Shown piece after piece: positions 1-6,919 of a DNA stretch of 18,813 bases. The stretch lies in contig JBBSME010000056.1 of the NCBI GenBank assembly GCA_038233335.1, positions 1-18,813 on the forward strand. Reading direction: 5' to 3'. Position numbers and translations under genes: made by a program. How positions within the stretch are numbered: position 1 is the first letter of the stretch; the number at the start of each line of letters is the position of its first letter. The notes under the pieces are model-generated. The model did no database searches. It was given only the letters and a program-made list of their open reading frames with translations, and was not told the DNA's origin. Source of the DNA: Iamia sp038233335 (GTDB lineage Bacteria; Actinomycetota; Acidimicrobiia; Acidimicrobiales; Iamiaceae).

Positions 1-270
1 AAGCCGGTCACCGGCACCCCCCGCCCCTGGGGCCGATCGGCCAGCCCGGACGAGAAGGCCGAGCAGTAGGAGCAGGCGGGGGACCTGTGGCTCGACTGCC
101 TGTCGTACCGGTCGGTCGGTGGAGAGATCGGGGTTGACCACAAGACGGTGGAGAAGTGGTGTGGGGAAATCGCGGAAGCGTCCGGGAATTCCCCACCGGA
201 GTCGCGGCAGCACTTCGACATCTGGACGTTCCCCCCAGCCCGAGACGACTCTGCCGGGTCGGTCGTCGAT
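1..270 (+). pseudogene. Remnant of an HTH / ParB-like or DNA-methylase-associated protein
   Basis: Frame 1 reads as a protein through the left window edge but has a TAG at 67-69, with protein-like sequence on both sides. After the stop comes a helix-turn-helix-like stretch (SVGGEIGVDHKTVEKW), then ESRQHFDIWTFP. A QHFD.W.F segment of this kind, as I recall, precedes the catalytic part of phage- or plasmid-type ParB/adenine-methylase proteins in actinobacteria. The resemblance ends near 260-280 and no methylase core motif follows. The frame stays open to 414, but that part looks like noise. I read it as a decayed mobile-element gene whose 5' end lies outside the window. The family assignment is from memory; the in-frame stop is directly visible. 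Confidence 0.5.
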
Positions 271-402
271 ATGCAGGAGTCCGAATCGGGACGAATGCAT
301 ATCACCGACATGCTGCGTCGGTCGTCGGTCGTGAGCCGAGGCCCGCCGTCGTGGGAGAACGTGGGGCCCGTTGCTACCTGGGTTGCTGCCCCGAACCCTT
401 CA

Positions 403-882
403 TCATGGCTCTGAGCAGCGATAACACTCTAGGGAGTGGATTCCCCATAGCTCCACTCGTGAGGGCCCGCAGCGGATGGGCCCGGGCCGGTCCGGAAGCC
501 GCCAGCGGCCGTCGGAGGTCCGTCGTGCCGGCGCGATCTCGTCAGTCGGAAGGGCTTTCGCCGCGGTCGCGGGCTCGGGCCTGGGCCACCCGAAGATGAG
601 CCGGGCCGCCACCGCCACCACGGTCAGGTCGAAGATCATCTGGACGGTGACCACCAGCCGGGCCGACTGCGACGTGGGGGTGATGTCGCCGAAGCCAACC
701 GTAGCCAGCGTGGTCACCGTGAAGTACACGGCGTCGACCTTGGTGTCGATCGCCGGCAGGTTGTCGCCCTCGTTGGCCAGCACCACCACGACGCTGGCCA
801 GCACCACCACGACCGTCGCGACCAGCCCGGACTGCGTGTCTCGCAGCGGGGTGAGCACGAACAGCGTCACCCGCACCACCAC
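403..882 (-). CDS. Small two-TM potassium channel family protein (Ion_trans_2)
   Basis: The 159-residue product carries the potassium selectivity filter TVGFGD at residues 61-66, after a pore-helix-like stretch (AVYFTVTTLA). Hydrophobic segments at about 19-37 and 75-97 flank it, so it should be an inner-membrane K+-selective pore subunit of the two-TM type. There is no RCK/TrkA-N domain. Start choice is uncertain: the codon at 882 is the first of three GTGs in a row and the frame is open upstream only to a stop at 928-930. Related actinobacterial channels often have two further N-terminal TM helices, absent here. The last 60 residues are low-complexity and unlike a channel, and a short inverted repeat lies in them, so the 3' end may be eroded. 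Identification as a pore protein is firm; intactness is not. Confidence 0.7.
   Translation of the reverse strand: MVVRVTLFVLTPLRDTQSGLVATVVVVLASVVVVLANEGDNLPAIDTKVDAVYFTVTTLATVGFGDITPTSQSARLVVTVQMIFDLTVVAVAARLIFGWPRPEPATAAKALPTDEIAPARRTSDGRWRLPDRPGPIRCGPSRVELWGIHSLECYRCSEP
434..458. repeat. Short inverted repeat in the 3' end of the channel gene
   Basis: GAGTGGA (434-440) and TCCACTC (452-458) are perfect 7-bp arms around an 11-nt loop. The element lies inside the last codons of the channel reading frame. It could be a weak hairpin ending that transcript or a scar; no T-run follows. Confidence 0.3.
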
Positions 883-964
883 CCACGCCCCCGGCCCAGA
901 GCCGGGAGTCCCGCACCGACGGCGCCTTCATCGCCCTGTCGATCGGTGGGCCACGGCCGGTGGG

Positions 965-1390
965 TCAGCCCTCAGCCGCGGACGGGGCCACGTCGGGCGA
1001 CCAGTCCAGCCGGGGCACGTCGGCCCACAGCCGCTCGAGGTCGTAGAAGGCCCGGGCCTCCTCCAGGAAGACGTGGGCCACCCAATCGCCGTAGTCCATG
1101 AGCACCCAGCGAGAGTCCTCGAACCCTTCGACCCGCAGCGGGCGAGGCCCCCCGTCGACGGCGACCTGGGCCTCGATCTCCTCTACGACCGCCTTGACCA
1201 GCCGTGGGTTGGAGGCACCCGTGATCACGAAGAGCTCGGTGATGCCGAGGACGTCGCCCACCCGCAGCACGACCGTGTCGGTGCCGCCCTTGTCATCAGC
1301 GGCGCGTGCCGCACGGATGCCCACGGCGTCGGTCTCGGGATCGACCAGGGTCGGGGTCACGTCGTCGTTCACCGAGTCCTCATCGGTCAT
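965..1390 (-). CDS. rsfS: Ribosomal silencing factor RsfS (Iojap/DUF143 family)
   Basis: The 141-residue protein binds ribosomal protein uL14 on the 50S subunit and blocks subunit joining when nutrients are short (known for the family). Visible family signatures are VLRVGDVLGITELFVITGAS in the first half and then LRVEGFEDSRWVLMDYGDWVAHVF, followed by AFYDLERLWAD; this is the standard RsfS order. About 30 acidic residues precede the domain. The ATG at 1388-1390 overlaps the TGA of the upstream LytR_C gene (1387-1389) in an ATGA arrangement, so translation is probably coupled, and this fixes the start. It is the last gene of the nadD / LytR_C / rsfS cluster, a common neighbourhood for rsfS in Gram-positive bacteria. 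Confidence 0.93.
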   Translation of the reverse strand: MTDEDSVNDDVTPTLVDPETDAVGIRAARAADDKGGTDTVVLRVGDVLGITELFVITGASNPRLVKAVVEEIEAQVAVDGGPRPLRVEGFEDSRWVLMDYGDWVAHVFLEEARAFYDLERLWADVPRLDWSPDVAPSAAEG

Positions 1391-3525
1391 TCGGCGTACC
1401 GGTCCAACACGTCCTGGCCGATCGTGATGACGATGTCGTCGCCCTCGGCCTCGGCCCGGGCGGGGGACATGAGCGACACCTCGGCGCCGCCGAGCGTCTG
1501 GCCGGCCAGCTCGGCCAGGTCCTTCCAACCGTCGTTGGTGTACTCGACCGTGGTCGCATCCGCGCCGAACGACGCCGCGTTGCCGAGGGTGGTGAGCGCC
1601 GCGCCCCGCAGGAGCAGGTCGTTGATGATGGTCCGGGGTATCTCCTCGCCGGCGGCACCGTTGAGCAGCTTCAGGTTGTACCGGGCGAAGCCGCCCGGGC
1701 TCCGCGGGAACGGCACCGCTTCGAGGACCTGCTCGTCGAAGCCGGGGGCGGGTACGAGCGGCCGGACGTTGGACCCGTCGTCGCCCGACTCGGGGACGTC
1801 GAAGGAGTCGGGCAGCTCGGCGGCGTCCGGGATGTCCGCGTCGGTCTGCTCCTCGACGTCGAGGGTCTCGACGACTGGGGCGACGACCTCCTCCCCGTCG
1901 GCCTTCGCCCCTGCGCCGGACAGCGTGCGGAGGAACGGACCGATGCCCGTGGTGGCCGGGCCCACGGAGTCGGTGGTGTCGGACTGCCCGATGGCATCGA
2001 GCCAGGCCGTCCACACCACCTCGTTGCGGGCCAGGCGCGCCAGCTCGGACTCGACTTCGCCGCCGGCCCGCAGGAACGGACCGAGCTCCTCGGCGCTGAG
2101 CTGGATCTCACCGGCGTCGAACTCCTGGCCGGTGTCGGTGATGACCGAGTCCGGGTTGTCGATGGCCAGCGGGGCGACCGGAGCCACCAAGGAGGCCAGC
2201 AGGGAGTCGTCGAGCTCGATCGTGGTGGGGATGGCCACGTTCAGGCGATCTTCGACCGCATCGGTCAGACGGTCCGACATGCCCATCTCGGCCACCTGGC
2301 CCAGCCGATCCAGCGCGAAGACCGGGTTGCGCGTCTCGGTGTCGAGCGGGATCTGGATCACCGACCCGCCGGTCTGGCCCATGCCCAGTGCGAGGAGGGT
2401 GGTGGCCACCACCGGTCCCTCGGGCGTGGCCCGCTGGATCACCAGCGCGGTCTGGGTCGGCTCCACCAGCGCCTTGTAGCCAGGGTCGCCGGCCTCGCGG
2501 GTGCCGTCGACGACGTCGCCCCCCCGGCTGTCGAGCAAGCGCTCCTTCCCGATCCAGCCCAGGGCCGGGACCGCCGCCAGCAAGATCAGGAAGGCGGCGC
2601 CGAAGGCCACCGCCCGCAACGTGACCCGGCGCAGCCGGGGGGCGTCGACCTCGGGGTCCGGCGCGAGGGCGGCCGGGGCGGCGGCGGCGGCGGCCGCGCC
2701 AGCGCGCGCCGCCGCCGGCGCCGGTGCGCCCGACCCCCGCCGCGGCATCAGGCGCGGGTCCGGTCGGTCGGTCGGTCGGCCGGTCCTCGCGCTCCCGGCC
2801 GTGGCCCGAGACAGGGCCAGGAGCGCGGAGGACTCCCCGTCGTCGGCGTCGGCCGGACCGGGCGCGTCGGGGGCCGGACCGGGCGCGGCCGCGGCTTCGC
2901 GGTCGGGACCCCCACGGCCCTCGTGGACGCGGGCCGATGCCGCGGACGGCTCGGCCCGGGCGGAGGGGCCGTCGGGCCCGGTTCCCTTCTCGTTGACGCG
3001 GCCCGACACCTTGGACGGCTCGGCCCCGGCGGAGGCGCGGTCGGGCCGGGACTCATCGTCAGGCGCGGTGGCCGCAACGGTGGACGCTTCGTCGGGCTCG
3101 CCACCGGCATCGGGAGCCTCCACCTCGGCGTCAGGCACCGCCTCAGCGGCGTCGGGTCCGGCCGGCCCCTCGGGGTCACCGCCGACCATGTCGCTCATGT
3201 CGAACGCCACGGTGGCCTCCGCCCCCGGCGCCCCGCTGCGGGTCGAGGCGGCCGACGGGTCGGACGCCTCGGAGCCCTCGGCCTCGGCGCCCGAGGACTC
3301 CGGGACCGACCCACCATCGCCGGTGCCCTCAGCAACCGGGGCGACGTGGCTGCGACCACGGACCACGCGCCGGCGCGCCGGACCCTCGTCCGAGGCCGGG
3401 GCCTCGGTGGGAGCCTCGGGCGAGGCCGGCGGCGTCTCCTCGGTCACATCGGCGAAGAGGGCAGCCAGCCGGGAGGCGGCATCGGAGCGGGTCCGGTTGC
3501 CATCGTCGGACGGCCGGTCGGTCAT
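1387..3525 (-). CDS. Membrane-anchored LytR_C-domain protein with degenerate LCP-like region
   Basis: The 712-residue product has a long Ala/Pro/Glu/Asp-rich, probably disordered cytoplasmic N-terminus (1 to about 300), one TM helix at about 303-324 (AFGAAFLILLAAVPALGW) and an extracytoplasmic remainder. Residues about 355-430 resemble an LCP (LytR-CpsA-Psr) core but read IQIPLDTE where catalytic LCP proteins have a SIPRDT-like motif with an arginine. The C-terminus (about 613-712, from RYNLKLLNG) is a LytR_C domain. LCP enzymes attach glycopolymers to peptidoglycan; without the arginine this one is more likely a scaffold or regulator than a transferase. The start at 3525 (MTDRPSDDGN) is preferred to 3567 because the extra 14 residues look non-coding. 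It sits 73 bp after nadD and overlaps rsfS by ATGA. The LytR_C domain is fairly sure; the LCP-like part is tentative. Confidence 0.75.
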   Translation of the reverse strand: MTDRPSDDGNRTRSDAASRLAALFADVTEETPPASPEAPTEAPASDEGPARRRVVRGRSHVAPVAEGTGDGGSVPESSGAEAEGSEASDPSAASTRSGAPGAEATVAFDMSDMVGGDPEGPAGPDAAEAVPDAEVEAPDAGGEPDEASTVAATAPDDESRPDRASAGAEPSKVSGRVNEKGTGPDGPSARAEPSAASARVHEGRGGPDREAAAAPGPAPDAPGPADADDGESSALLALSRATAGSARTGRPTDRPDPRLMPRRGSGAPAPAAARAGAAAAAAAPAALAPDPEVDAPRLRRVTLRAVAFGAAFLILLAAVPALGWIGKERLLDSRGGDVVDGTREAGDPGYKALVEPTQTALVIQRATPEGPVVATTLLALGMGQTGGSVIQIPLDTETRNPVFALDRLGQVAEMGMSDRLTDAVEDRLNVAIPTTIELDDSLLASLVAPVAPLAIDNPDSVITDTGQEFDAGEIQLSAEELGPFLRAGGEVESELARLARNEVVWTAWLDAIGQSDTTDSVGPATTGIGPFLRTLSGAGAKADGEEVVAPVVETLDVEEQTDADIPDAAELPDSFDVPESGDDGSNVRPLVPAPGFDEQVLEAVPFPRSPGGFARYNLKLLNGAAGEEIPRTIINDLLLRGAALTTLGNAASFGADATTVEYTNDGWKDLAELAGQTLGGAEVSLMSPARAEAEGDDIVITIGQDVLDRYAE

Positions 3526-3598
3526 CGGGACCACGATAGAGGCCCACCCCCCGGCCGGAAGAGCCACCCCGGGCGAGCCGGGGATCGTCGGCCCGTCT

Positions 3599-4219
3599 TC
3601 AGGCCCGATACAGGCCCTCGCGATCGATCACCGCGGCCACCCCCGGGGCCACCAGGACGTCGATCGGGTCCCCCTGGTCGACGAGGTCCCGGATGGCCGA
3701 GCTGGACACGTCGAGCTGCTCGATCGCCACCTCCTGCAGCCGCGCACCTTCCAGGTGCAGAGGCGGCCCGGGCGCCGATCCCGGCCGGTCGACGACGGCC
3801 AGGTGGGCCCGCCGCAGGAGGTCGTCATGGCGCTCCCACGTGGGGAGCAGGGCGGCCGCATCCCGTCCCAGGATCAGGGTGACCTCGAGGTCGGGATCGG
3901 CCTCCTGGAGGGCGACCACGGTGTCGATGGTGAACGACGGGCCGTCCCGCCGGACCTCCCGGTCGCTCACCTCGACCCCCGACCCCGAGGCCAGGACGGC
4001 CTGGGCGGCCCGGACCATCTCCAGGCGGAGCGGGGCGGGGGTGATGGGGCGCACGCCCCGCTTCTGCCACGGGTCGCCGTTGGGCACCAGGAGCACCCGG
4101 TCGAGGGCCAGCGCGTGACGGACCGCGACCGCGGCCCGCAGGTGCCCGATGTGGGGCGGATCGAAGGTGCCGCCCAGGACCCCGACGGTCCGACCTCCAA
4201 GGCCGGTGACCGACGTCAC
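3599..4219 (-). CDS. nadD: Nicotinate-nucleotide adenylyltransferase
   Basis: NadD transfers AMP from ATP to nicotinate mononucleotide, giving deamido-NAD in NAD biosynthesis. The 206-residue length fits the family. The nucleotidyltransferase signature GGTFDPPHIGH is at residues 16-26, followed by VLLVPNGDPWQK, the central FTIDTV and LGRDAAALLPTW segments, and the C-terminal SSSAIRDLV motif (ISSTxIR type) that binds the triphosphate. The start is the GTG at 4217-4219; the same frame is open to 4540, but that stretch overlaps the divergent sigma gene and is unlike NadD. No clear Shine-Dalgarno is visible, so the start is less certain than the identity. It is the first gene of the nadD / LytR_C / rsfS unit and divergent from the sigma factor. 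Confidence 0.93.
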   Translation of the reverse strand: MTSVTGLGGRTVGVLGGTFDPPHIGHLRAAVAVRHALALDRVLLVPNGDPWQKRGVRPITPAPLRLEMVRAAQAVLASGSGVEVSDREVRRDGPSFTIDTVVALQEADPDLEVTLILGRDAAALLPTWERHDDLLRRAHLAVVDRPGSAPGPPLHLEGARLQEVAIEQLDVSSSAIRDLVDQGDPIDVLVAPGVAAVIDREGLYRA

Positions 4220-4340
4220 CGGTTGGGGCGGAAGGACGGGGGAAGGGTCACGGTTGAACCGTATCCACCCCCTCCACGGACGGCTCCCAGGTCGCCGACC
4301 TCGGAATATTGGACGGGGGAACCGAGTTGGACAGGTGGCA

Positions 4341-5168
4341 ATGAGCGATTCAGTTGGACAGTACCTCAACGAGATCGGGCTGGTCCCCCTGCTCACCGCA
4401 GATGAAGAGCGGGAGCTGGCCCAGGTCATAGAGAAGGGCGTCACGGCCCGCGACACGCTCGCCACCGGCGAGGACAGTGCGGAGCTCCGACGCGCCGACC
4501 GGGCCGCGGCCCGAGCCAAGGACCGGTTCATCCGGGCCAACCTCCGGCTCGTGGTCAGCGTGGCCCGCCGCTACCCCCTGCCTCCCGGCATGGAGCTCCT
4601 GGACCTCGTCCAGGAGGGCAACATCGGCCTCGAGCACGCCGTCGACAAGTTCGACTGGCGCAAGGGATTCAAGTTCTCCACCTACGCCACCTTCTGGATC
4701 CGCCAGGCCATCGGCCGGGCCCTCGACCAGAAGGCCAGCCTCATCCGGCTCCCGGGTGACCGCTCGGCCAGCCTCCGCTCGGCCCTGCGCCAGGTCTCGG
4801 GCGACGGCGACGAGCTCGACGACGAGCACTCCACCCTCCACCGGCTCACCACCCCGACCTCGCTCGACCGCACCGTCGGCGACGACGACGGCAACGAGCT
4901 GGTCGACCTCCTGGCCGACGACACCGTCGGCCCCGAGACCATCGTGATGGCTCGGGCCGAGGAAGACTACGCCACCGGTCTGTTGGAGGTACTCGAGCCC
5001 CGAGCCCGCTACGCGGTCGAGCAGCGCTTCGGCATCAACGACGGTCGCAAGCGCTCCTACCGCGAGGTGGGCGACGAGCTGGGCGTCACCGCCGAGGCCG
5101 CCCGCCGCCTGGTCAAGCGGGCCGTGCACACCGTCCGCTCCGAGGCCGAGGCCCACTCCGCGGCCTGA
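4341..5168 (+). CDS. RNA polymerase sigma-70 factor, RpoD/SigB-like (group 2 type)
   Basis: The 275-residue protein directs core RNA polymerase to promoters. Region 1.2 is near the N-terminus (QYLNEIGLVPLLTADEERELA), region 2 at about 60-130 (FIRANLRLVVSVARRY, LLDLVQEGNIGL, then FSTYATFWIRQAI with the -10-binding aromatics), region 3 in the middle, and region 4 with a helix-turn-helix at about 240-268 (SYREVGDELGVTAEAARRLV). Region 1.1 is absent and the protein is short, so it fits an alternative group 2 sigma better than the primary RpoD. The ATG at 4341 has an AGGTGG close upstream (4333-4338); an in-frame GTG at 4335 is an alternative start. It is divergent from nadD and monocistronic, with a strong hairpin 30 bp after the stop. 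Confidence 0.9.
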   Translation: MSDSVGQYLNEIGLVPLLTADEERELAQVIEKGVTARDTLATGEDSAELRRADRAAARAKDRFIRANLRLVVSVARRYPLPPGMELLDLVQEGNIGLEHAVDKFDWRKGFKFSTYATFWIRQAIGRALDQKASLIRLPGDRSASLRSALRQVSGDGDELDDEHSTLHRLTTPTSLDRTVGDDDGNELVDLLADDTVGPETIVMARAEEDYATGLLEVLEPRARYAVEQRFGINDGRKRSYREVGDELGVTAEAARRLVKRAVHTVRSEAEAHSAA

Positions 5169-5197
5169 GCGTCCCGCCCAGGCTCTGATCCACCCCT

Positions 5198-5238
5198 GCG
5201 GCTCCGCCTCCACCCCCCTCCCCCGGGGGCGGGGCCGC
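5198..5238 (+). terminator. GC-rich hairpin downstream of the sigma factor gene
   Basis: GCGGCTCCGCC (5198-5208) pairs with GGCGGGGCCGC (5228-5238): 11 pairs, one a G-U wobble, with a further C-run/G-run pairing inside the loop. It begins about 30 bp after the sigma stop. There is no T-tract, as is usual for high-GC actinobacterial terminators, so its function is inferred from position and stability. Confidence 0.5.
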
Positions 5239-5334
5239 CGGGTGCGGACTGGTCGATCTGTCGCCATCCTGGGAGCATCTGTCCCTTGTAATGCGCGATC
5301 TGCCCAGAGCGACACCCGTCACACCCCAGTGCAG

Positions 5335-5349
5335 AGCGCGAATCGCGCT
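5335..5349. promoter_or_regulatory. Perfect inverted repeat upstream of the DAHP synthase gene
   Basis: AGCGCG-AAT-CGCGCT is a perfect 6-bp-arm dyad ending 35 bp before the ATG of the DAHP synthase gene. It lies where an operator or a 5'-UTR hairpin would be. No aromatic-rich leader peptide is visible nearby, so classical attenuation is not supported. Function is unknown. Confidence 0.3.
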
Positions 5350-5384
5350 TTGCGCCGGACGGCCCCGGAAGGCACGCTTGCTCC

Positions 5385-6755
5385 ATGCTCACCGCTGAGC
5401 GCGACCCCGCCCCCACCCCCGACTGGCGCGCCCGACCTGCCGCCCAGCAGCCCGAGTGGCCCGACGCCGACCACCTGGGACAGGTCACCGACGAGCTGTC
5501 CAAGCTCCCGCCGCTCGTGGTGGCAGCCGAGAGCCGCGACCTGACCTCGGCCCTGGCCCGGGTGGCCGAGGGCGGCGCCTTCCTGCTCCAGGCGGGCGAC
5601 TGCGCCGAGTCGTTCTCGTCGTTCTCGGCCGAGTCGGTCCGCCGCCGCCTCCAGGTCATCCTGCAGATGGCCGTCGTGCTGACCTACTCCTCGGGCGTGC
5701 CCACGGTGAAGATCGGCCGCATCGCCGGCCAGTTCGCCAAGCCCCGCTCCTCGGGAAGCGAGACCGTCGGCGAGGTCACGCTGCCCTCGTTCCGAGGCCA
5801 CATCGTCAACGGCGATGCCTTCGACGACGCCTCCCGCCTGCCCGACGCCGACCGCCTGATGCGGGCCTACCACCAGTCGGCAGCCACCCTCAACCTCCTC
5901 CGGTCCCTCACCCGGGGCGGCTTCGCCGACCTCAACCAGGTCCACTCGTGGACGCAGGGCTTCGTCACCGGCACGCCCCAGGGCCAGGAGTACCGCGAGC
6001 TGGCCGACGAGATCGGACGGGCCCTGCGCTTCATGACCGCCTGCGGCGTCGACACCGGGTCGCTGCCCACCCTGCACCAGACCGACTTCTTCACCAGCCA
6101 CGAGGCCCTGCTACTGACCTACGAGGAGGCCCTCACCCGCGTCGACCCCCTCACCGGCGACCGCTACGCCAGCTCGGCCCACACCATCTGGATCGGTGAG
6201 CGCACCCGCCAGCTCGACGGCGCCCACGTGGCCTACTTCGCCAGCGTCGCCAACCCCATCGGCTGCAAGGTCGGCCCCGCCGCCACCGCGGACGAGGTGC
6301 TGGAGCTGTGCCAATCCCTCAACCCGGATCGGGTCCCCGGGCGCCTCACCCTCATCACCCGGATGGGCGCCGGCCAGATCGAGGACGGGCTCCGCCCCCT
6401 GCTGGCCGCCGTGCGCGACGCCGGCCATCCCGTGGTCTGGGCCTGCGATCCCATGCACGGCAACACCTTCACCTCCGACAGCGGCCGCAAGACCCGCCGG
6501 GTCGACGACATCCTCGACGAGATCGCCGGGTTCTTCCGGGCCCACGAGGCCGAAGGCACCTGGGCCGGCGGCGTGCACGTCGAGCTCACCAGCGAGGACG
6601 TCACCGAGTGCCTCGGCGGCTCCCACGAGATCTTCGACAGCGACCTCGACACCCGCTACGAGACGGTCTGCGACCCCCGCCTCAACGGTCGCCAGTCCCT
6701 GGATCTGGCCTTCCGGGTGGCCGAGCGCCTCCGGACCCGCGCCGCCGCCAGCTGA
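5385..6755 (+). CDS. 3-deoxy-7-phosphoheptulonate (DAHP) synthase, class II
   Basis: The enzyme condenses phosphoenolpyruvate and erythrose 4-phosphate into DAHP, the first step of the shikimate pathway. The 456-residue length and motifs match class II enzymes (plant/mycobacterial AroG type): GDCAES with the metal-binding Cys at residue 73, KIGRIAGQFAKPRS, FRGHIVNG, the GERTRQLDGAHVAYF segment, NPIGCKVGP, LITRMGAGQI, ACDPMHGNT and HVELTSEDVTECLGG. These carry the expected Arg, Lys, His, Glu and Asp ligands for substrate and divalent metal. A GGAAGG (5367-5372) lies 12 bp before the ATG, a little far. The gene stands alone, so no other shikimate gene in the window informs its regulation. Confidence 0.96.
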   Translation: MLTAERDPAPTPDWRARPAAQQPEWPDADHLGQVTDELSKLPPLVVAAESRDLTSALARVAEGGAFLLQAGDCAESFSSFSAESVRRRLQVILQMAVVLTYSSGVPTVKIGRIAGQFAKPRSSGSETVGEVTLPSFRGHIVNGDAFDDASRLPDADRLMRAYHQSAATLNLLRSLTRGGFADLNQVHSWTQGFVTGTPQGQEYRELADEIGRALRFMTACGVDTGSLPTLHQTDFFTSHEALLLTYEEALTRVDPLTGDRYASSAHTIWIGERTRQLDGAHVAYFASVANPIGCKVGPAATADEVLELCQSLNPDRVPGRLTLITRMGAGQIEDGLRPLLAAVRDAGHPVVWACDPMHGNTFTSDSGRKTRRVDDILDEIAGFFRAHEAEGTWAGGVHVELTSEDVTECLGGSHEIFDSDLDTRYETVCDPRLNGRQSLDLAFRVAERLRTRAAAS

Positions 6756-6802
6756 CGATCCCCGGCTCGGGCCGCAGCCCGCCGACGACGAGCTCTCGCG
6801 TC

Positions 6803-6826
6803 CGGACACTTCTCGTAAGTTGTCCG
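6803..6826 (+). other. Hairpin between DAHP synthase and sulfite reductase genes
   Basis: CGGACACTT (6803-6811) and AAGTTGTCCG (6817-6826) pair around a 5-nt loop with one bulged base. It lies 48 bp after the DAHP synthase stop, so it may end that transcript, or it may sit at the 5' side of the sulfite reductase promoter. There is no T-run. Confidence 0.4.
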
Positions 6827-6840
6827 CCCTTTGGGGAATG

Positions 6841-6871
6841 TTGACCTACCGGATCAGGTTTGTCACCATTT
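6841..6871 (+). promoter_or_regulatory. Candidate promoter/operator for the sulfite reductase-cysH operon
   Basis: TTGACC at 6841-6846 is a good -35-like hexamer, and the AT-richest patch of the gap (CACCATTTAG, 6864-6873) lies at about -10 spacing, though no hexamer fits well. Inside it, ACCT (6844-6847) and AGGT (6856-6859) form a short dyad overlapping the -35, where a repressor could bind. Inferred from pattern only. Confidence 0.25.
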
Positions 6872-6919
6872 AGCGACCCGAGAGCCGTCCCGGCGATCCG
6901 GACCCCTTCGAGAGGCCCC

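Noticed and set aside
476..4405. Very long plus-strand open frames over the nadD / LytR_C / rsfS region
   Set aside because: They lie antisense to three recognisable genes, have Arg/Pro/Gly/Ser-rich composition and no domains; they are a product of high GC codon bias.
6756..6919. Possible SAM or other sulfur riboswitch before the sulfite reductase gene
   Set aside because: Only a simple hairpin and a promoter-like patch are visible; the conserved cores and multi-helix layout of known SAM riboswitches are not seen.
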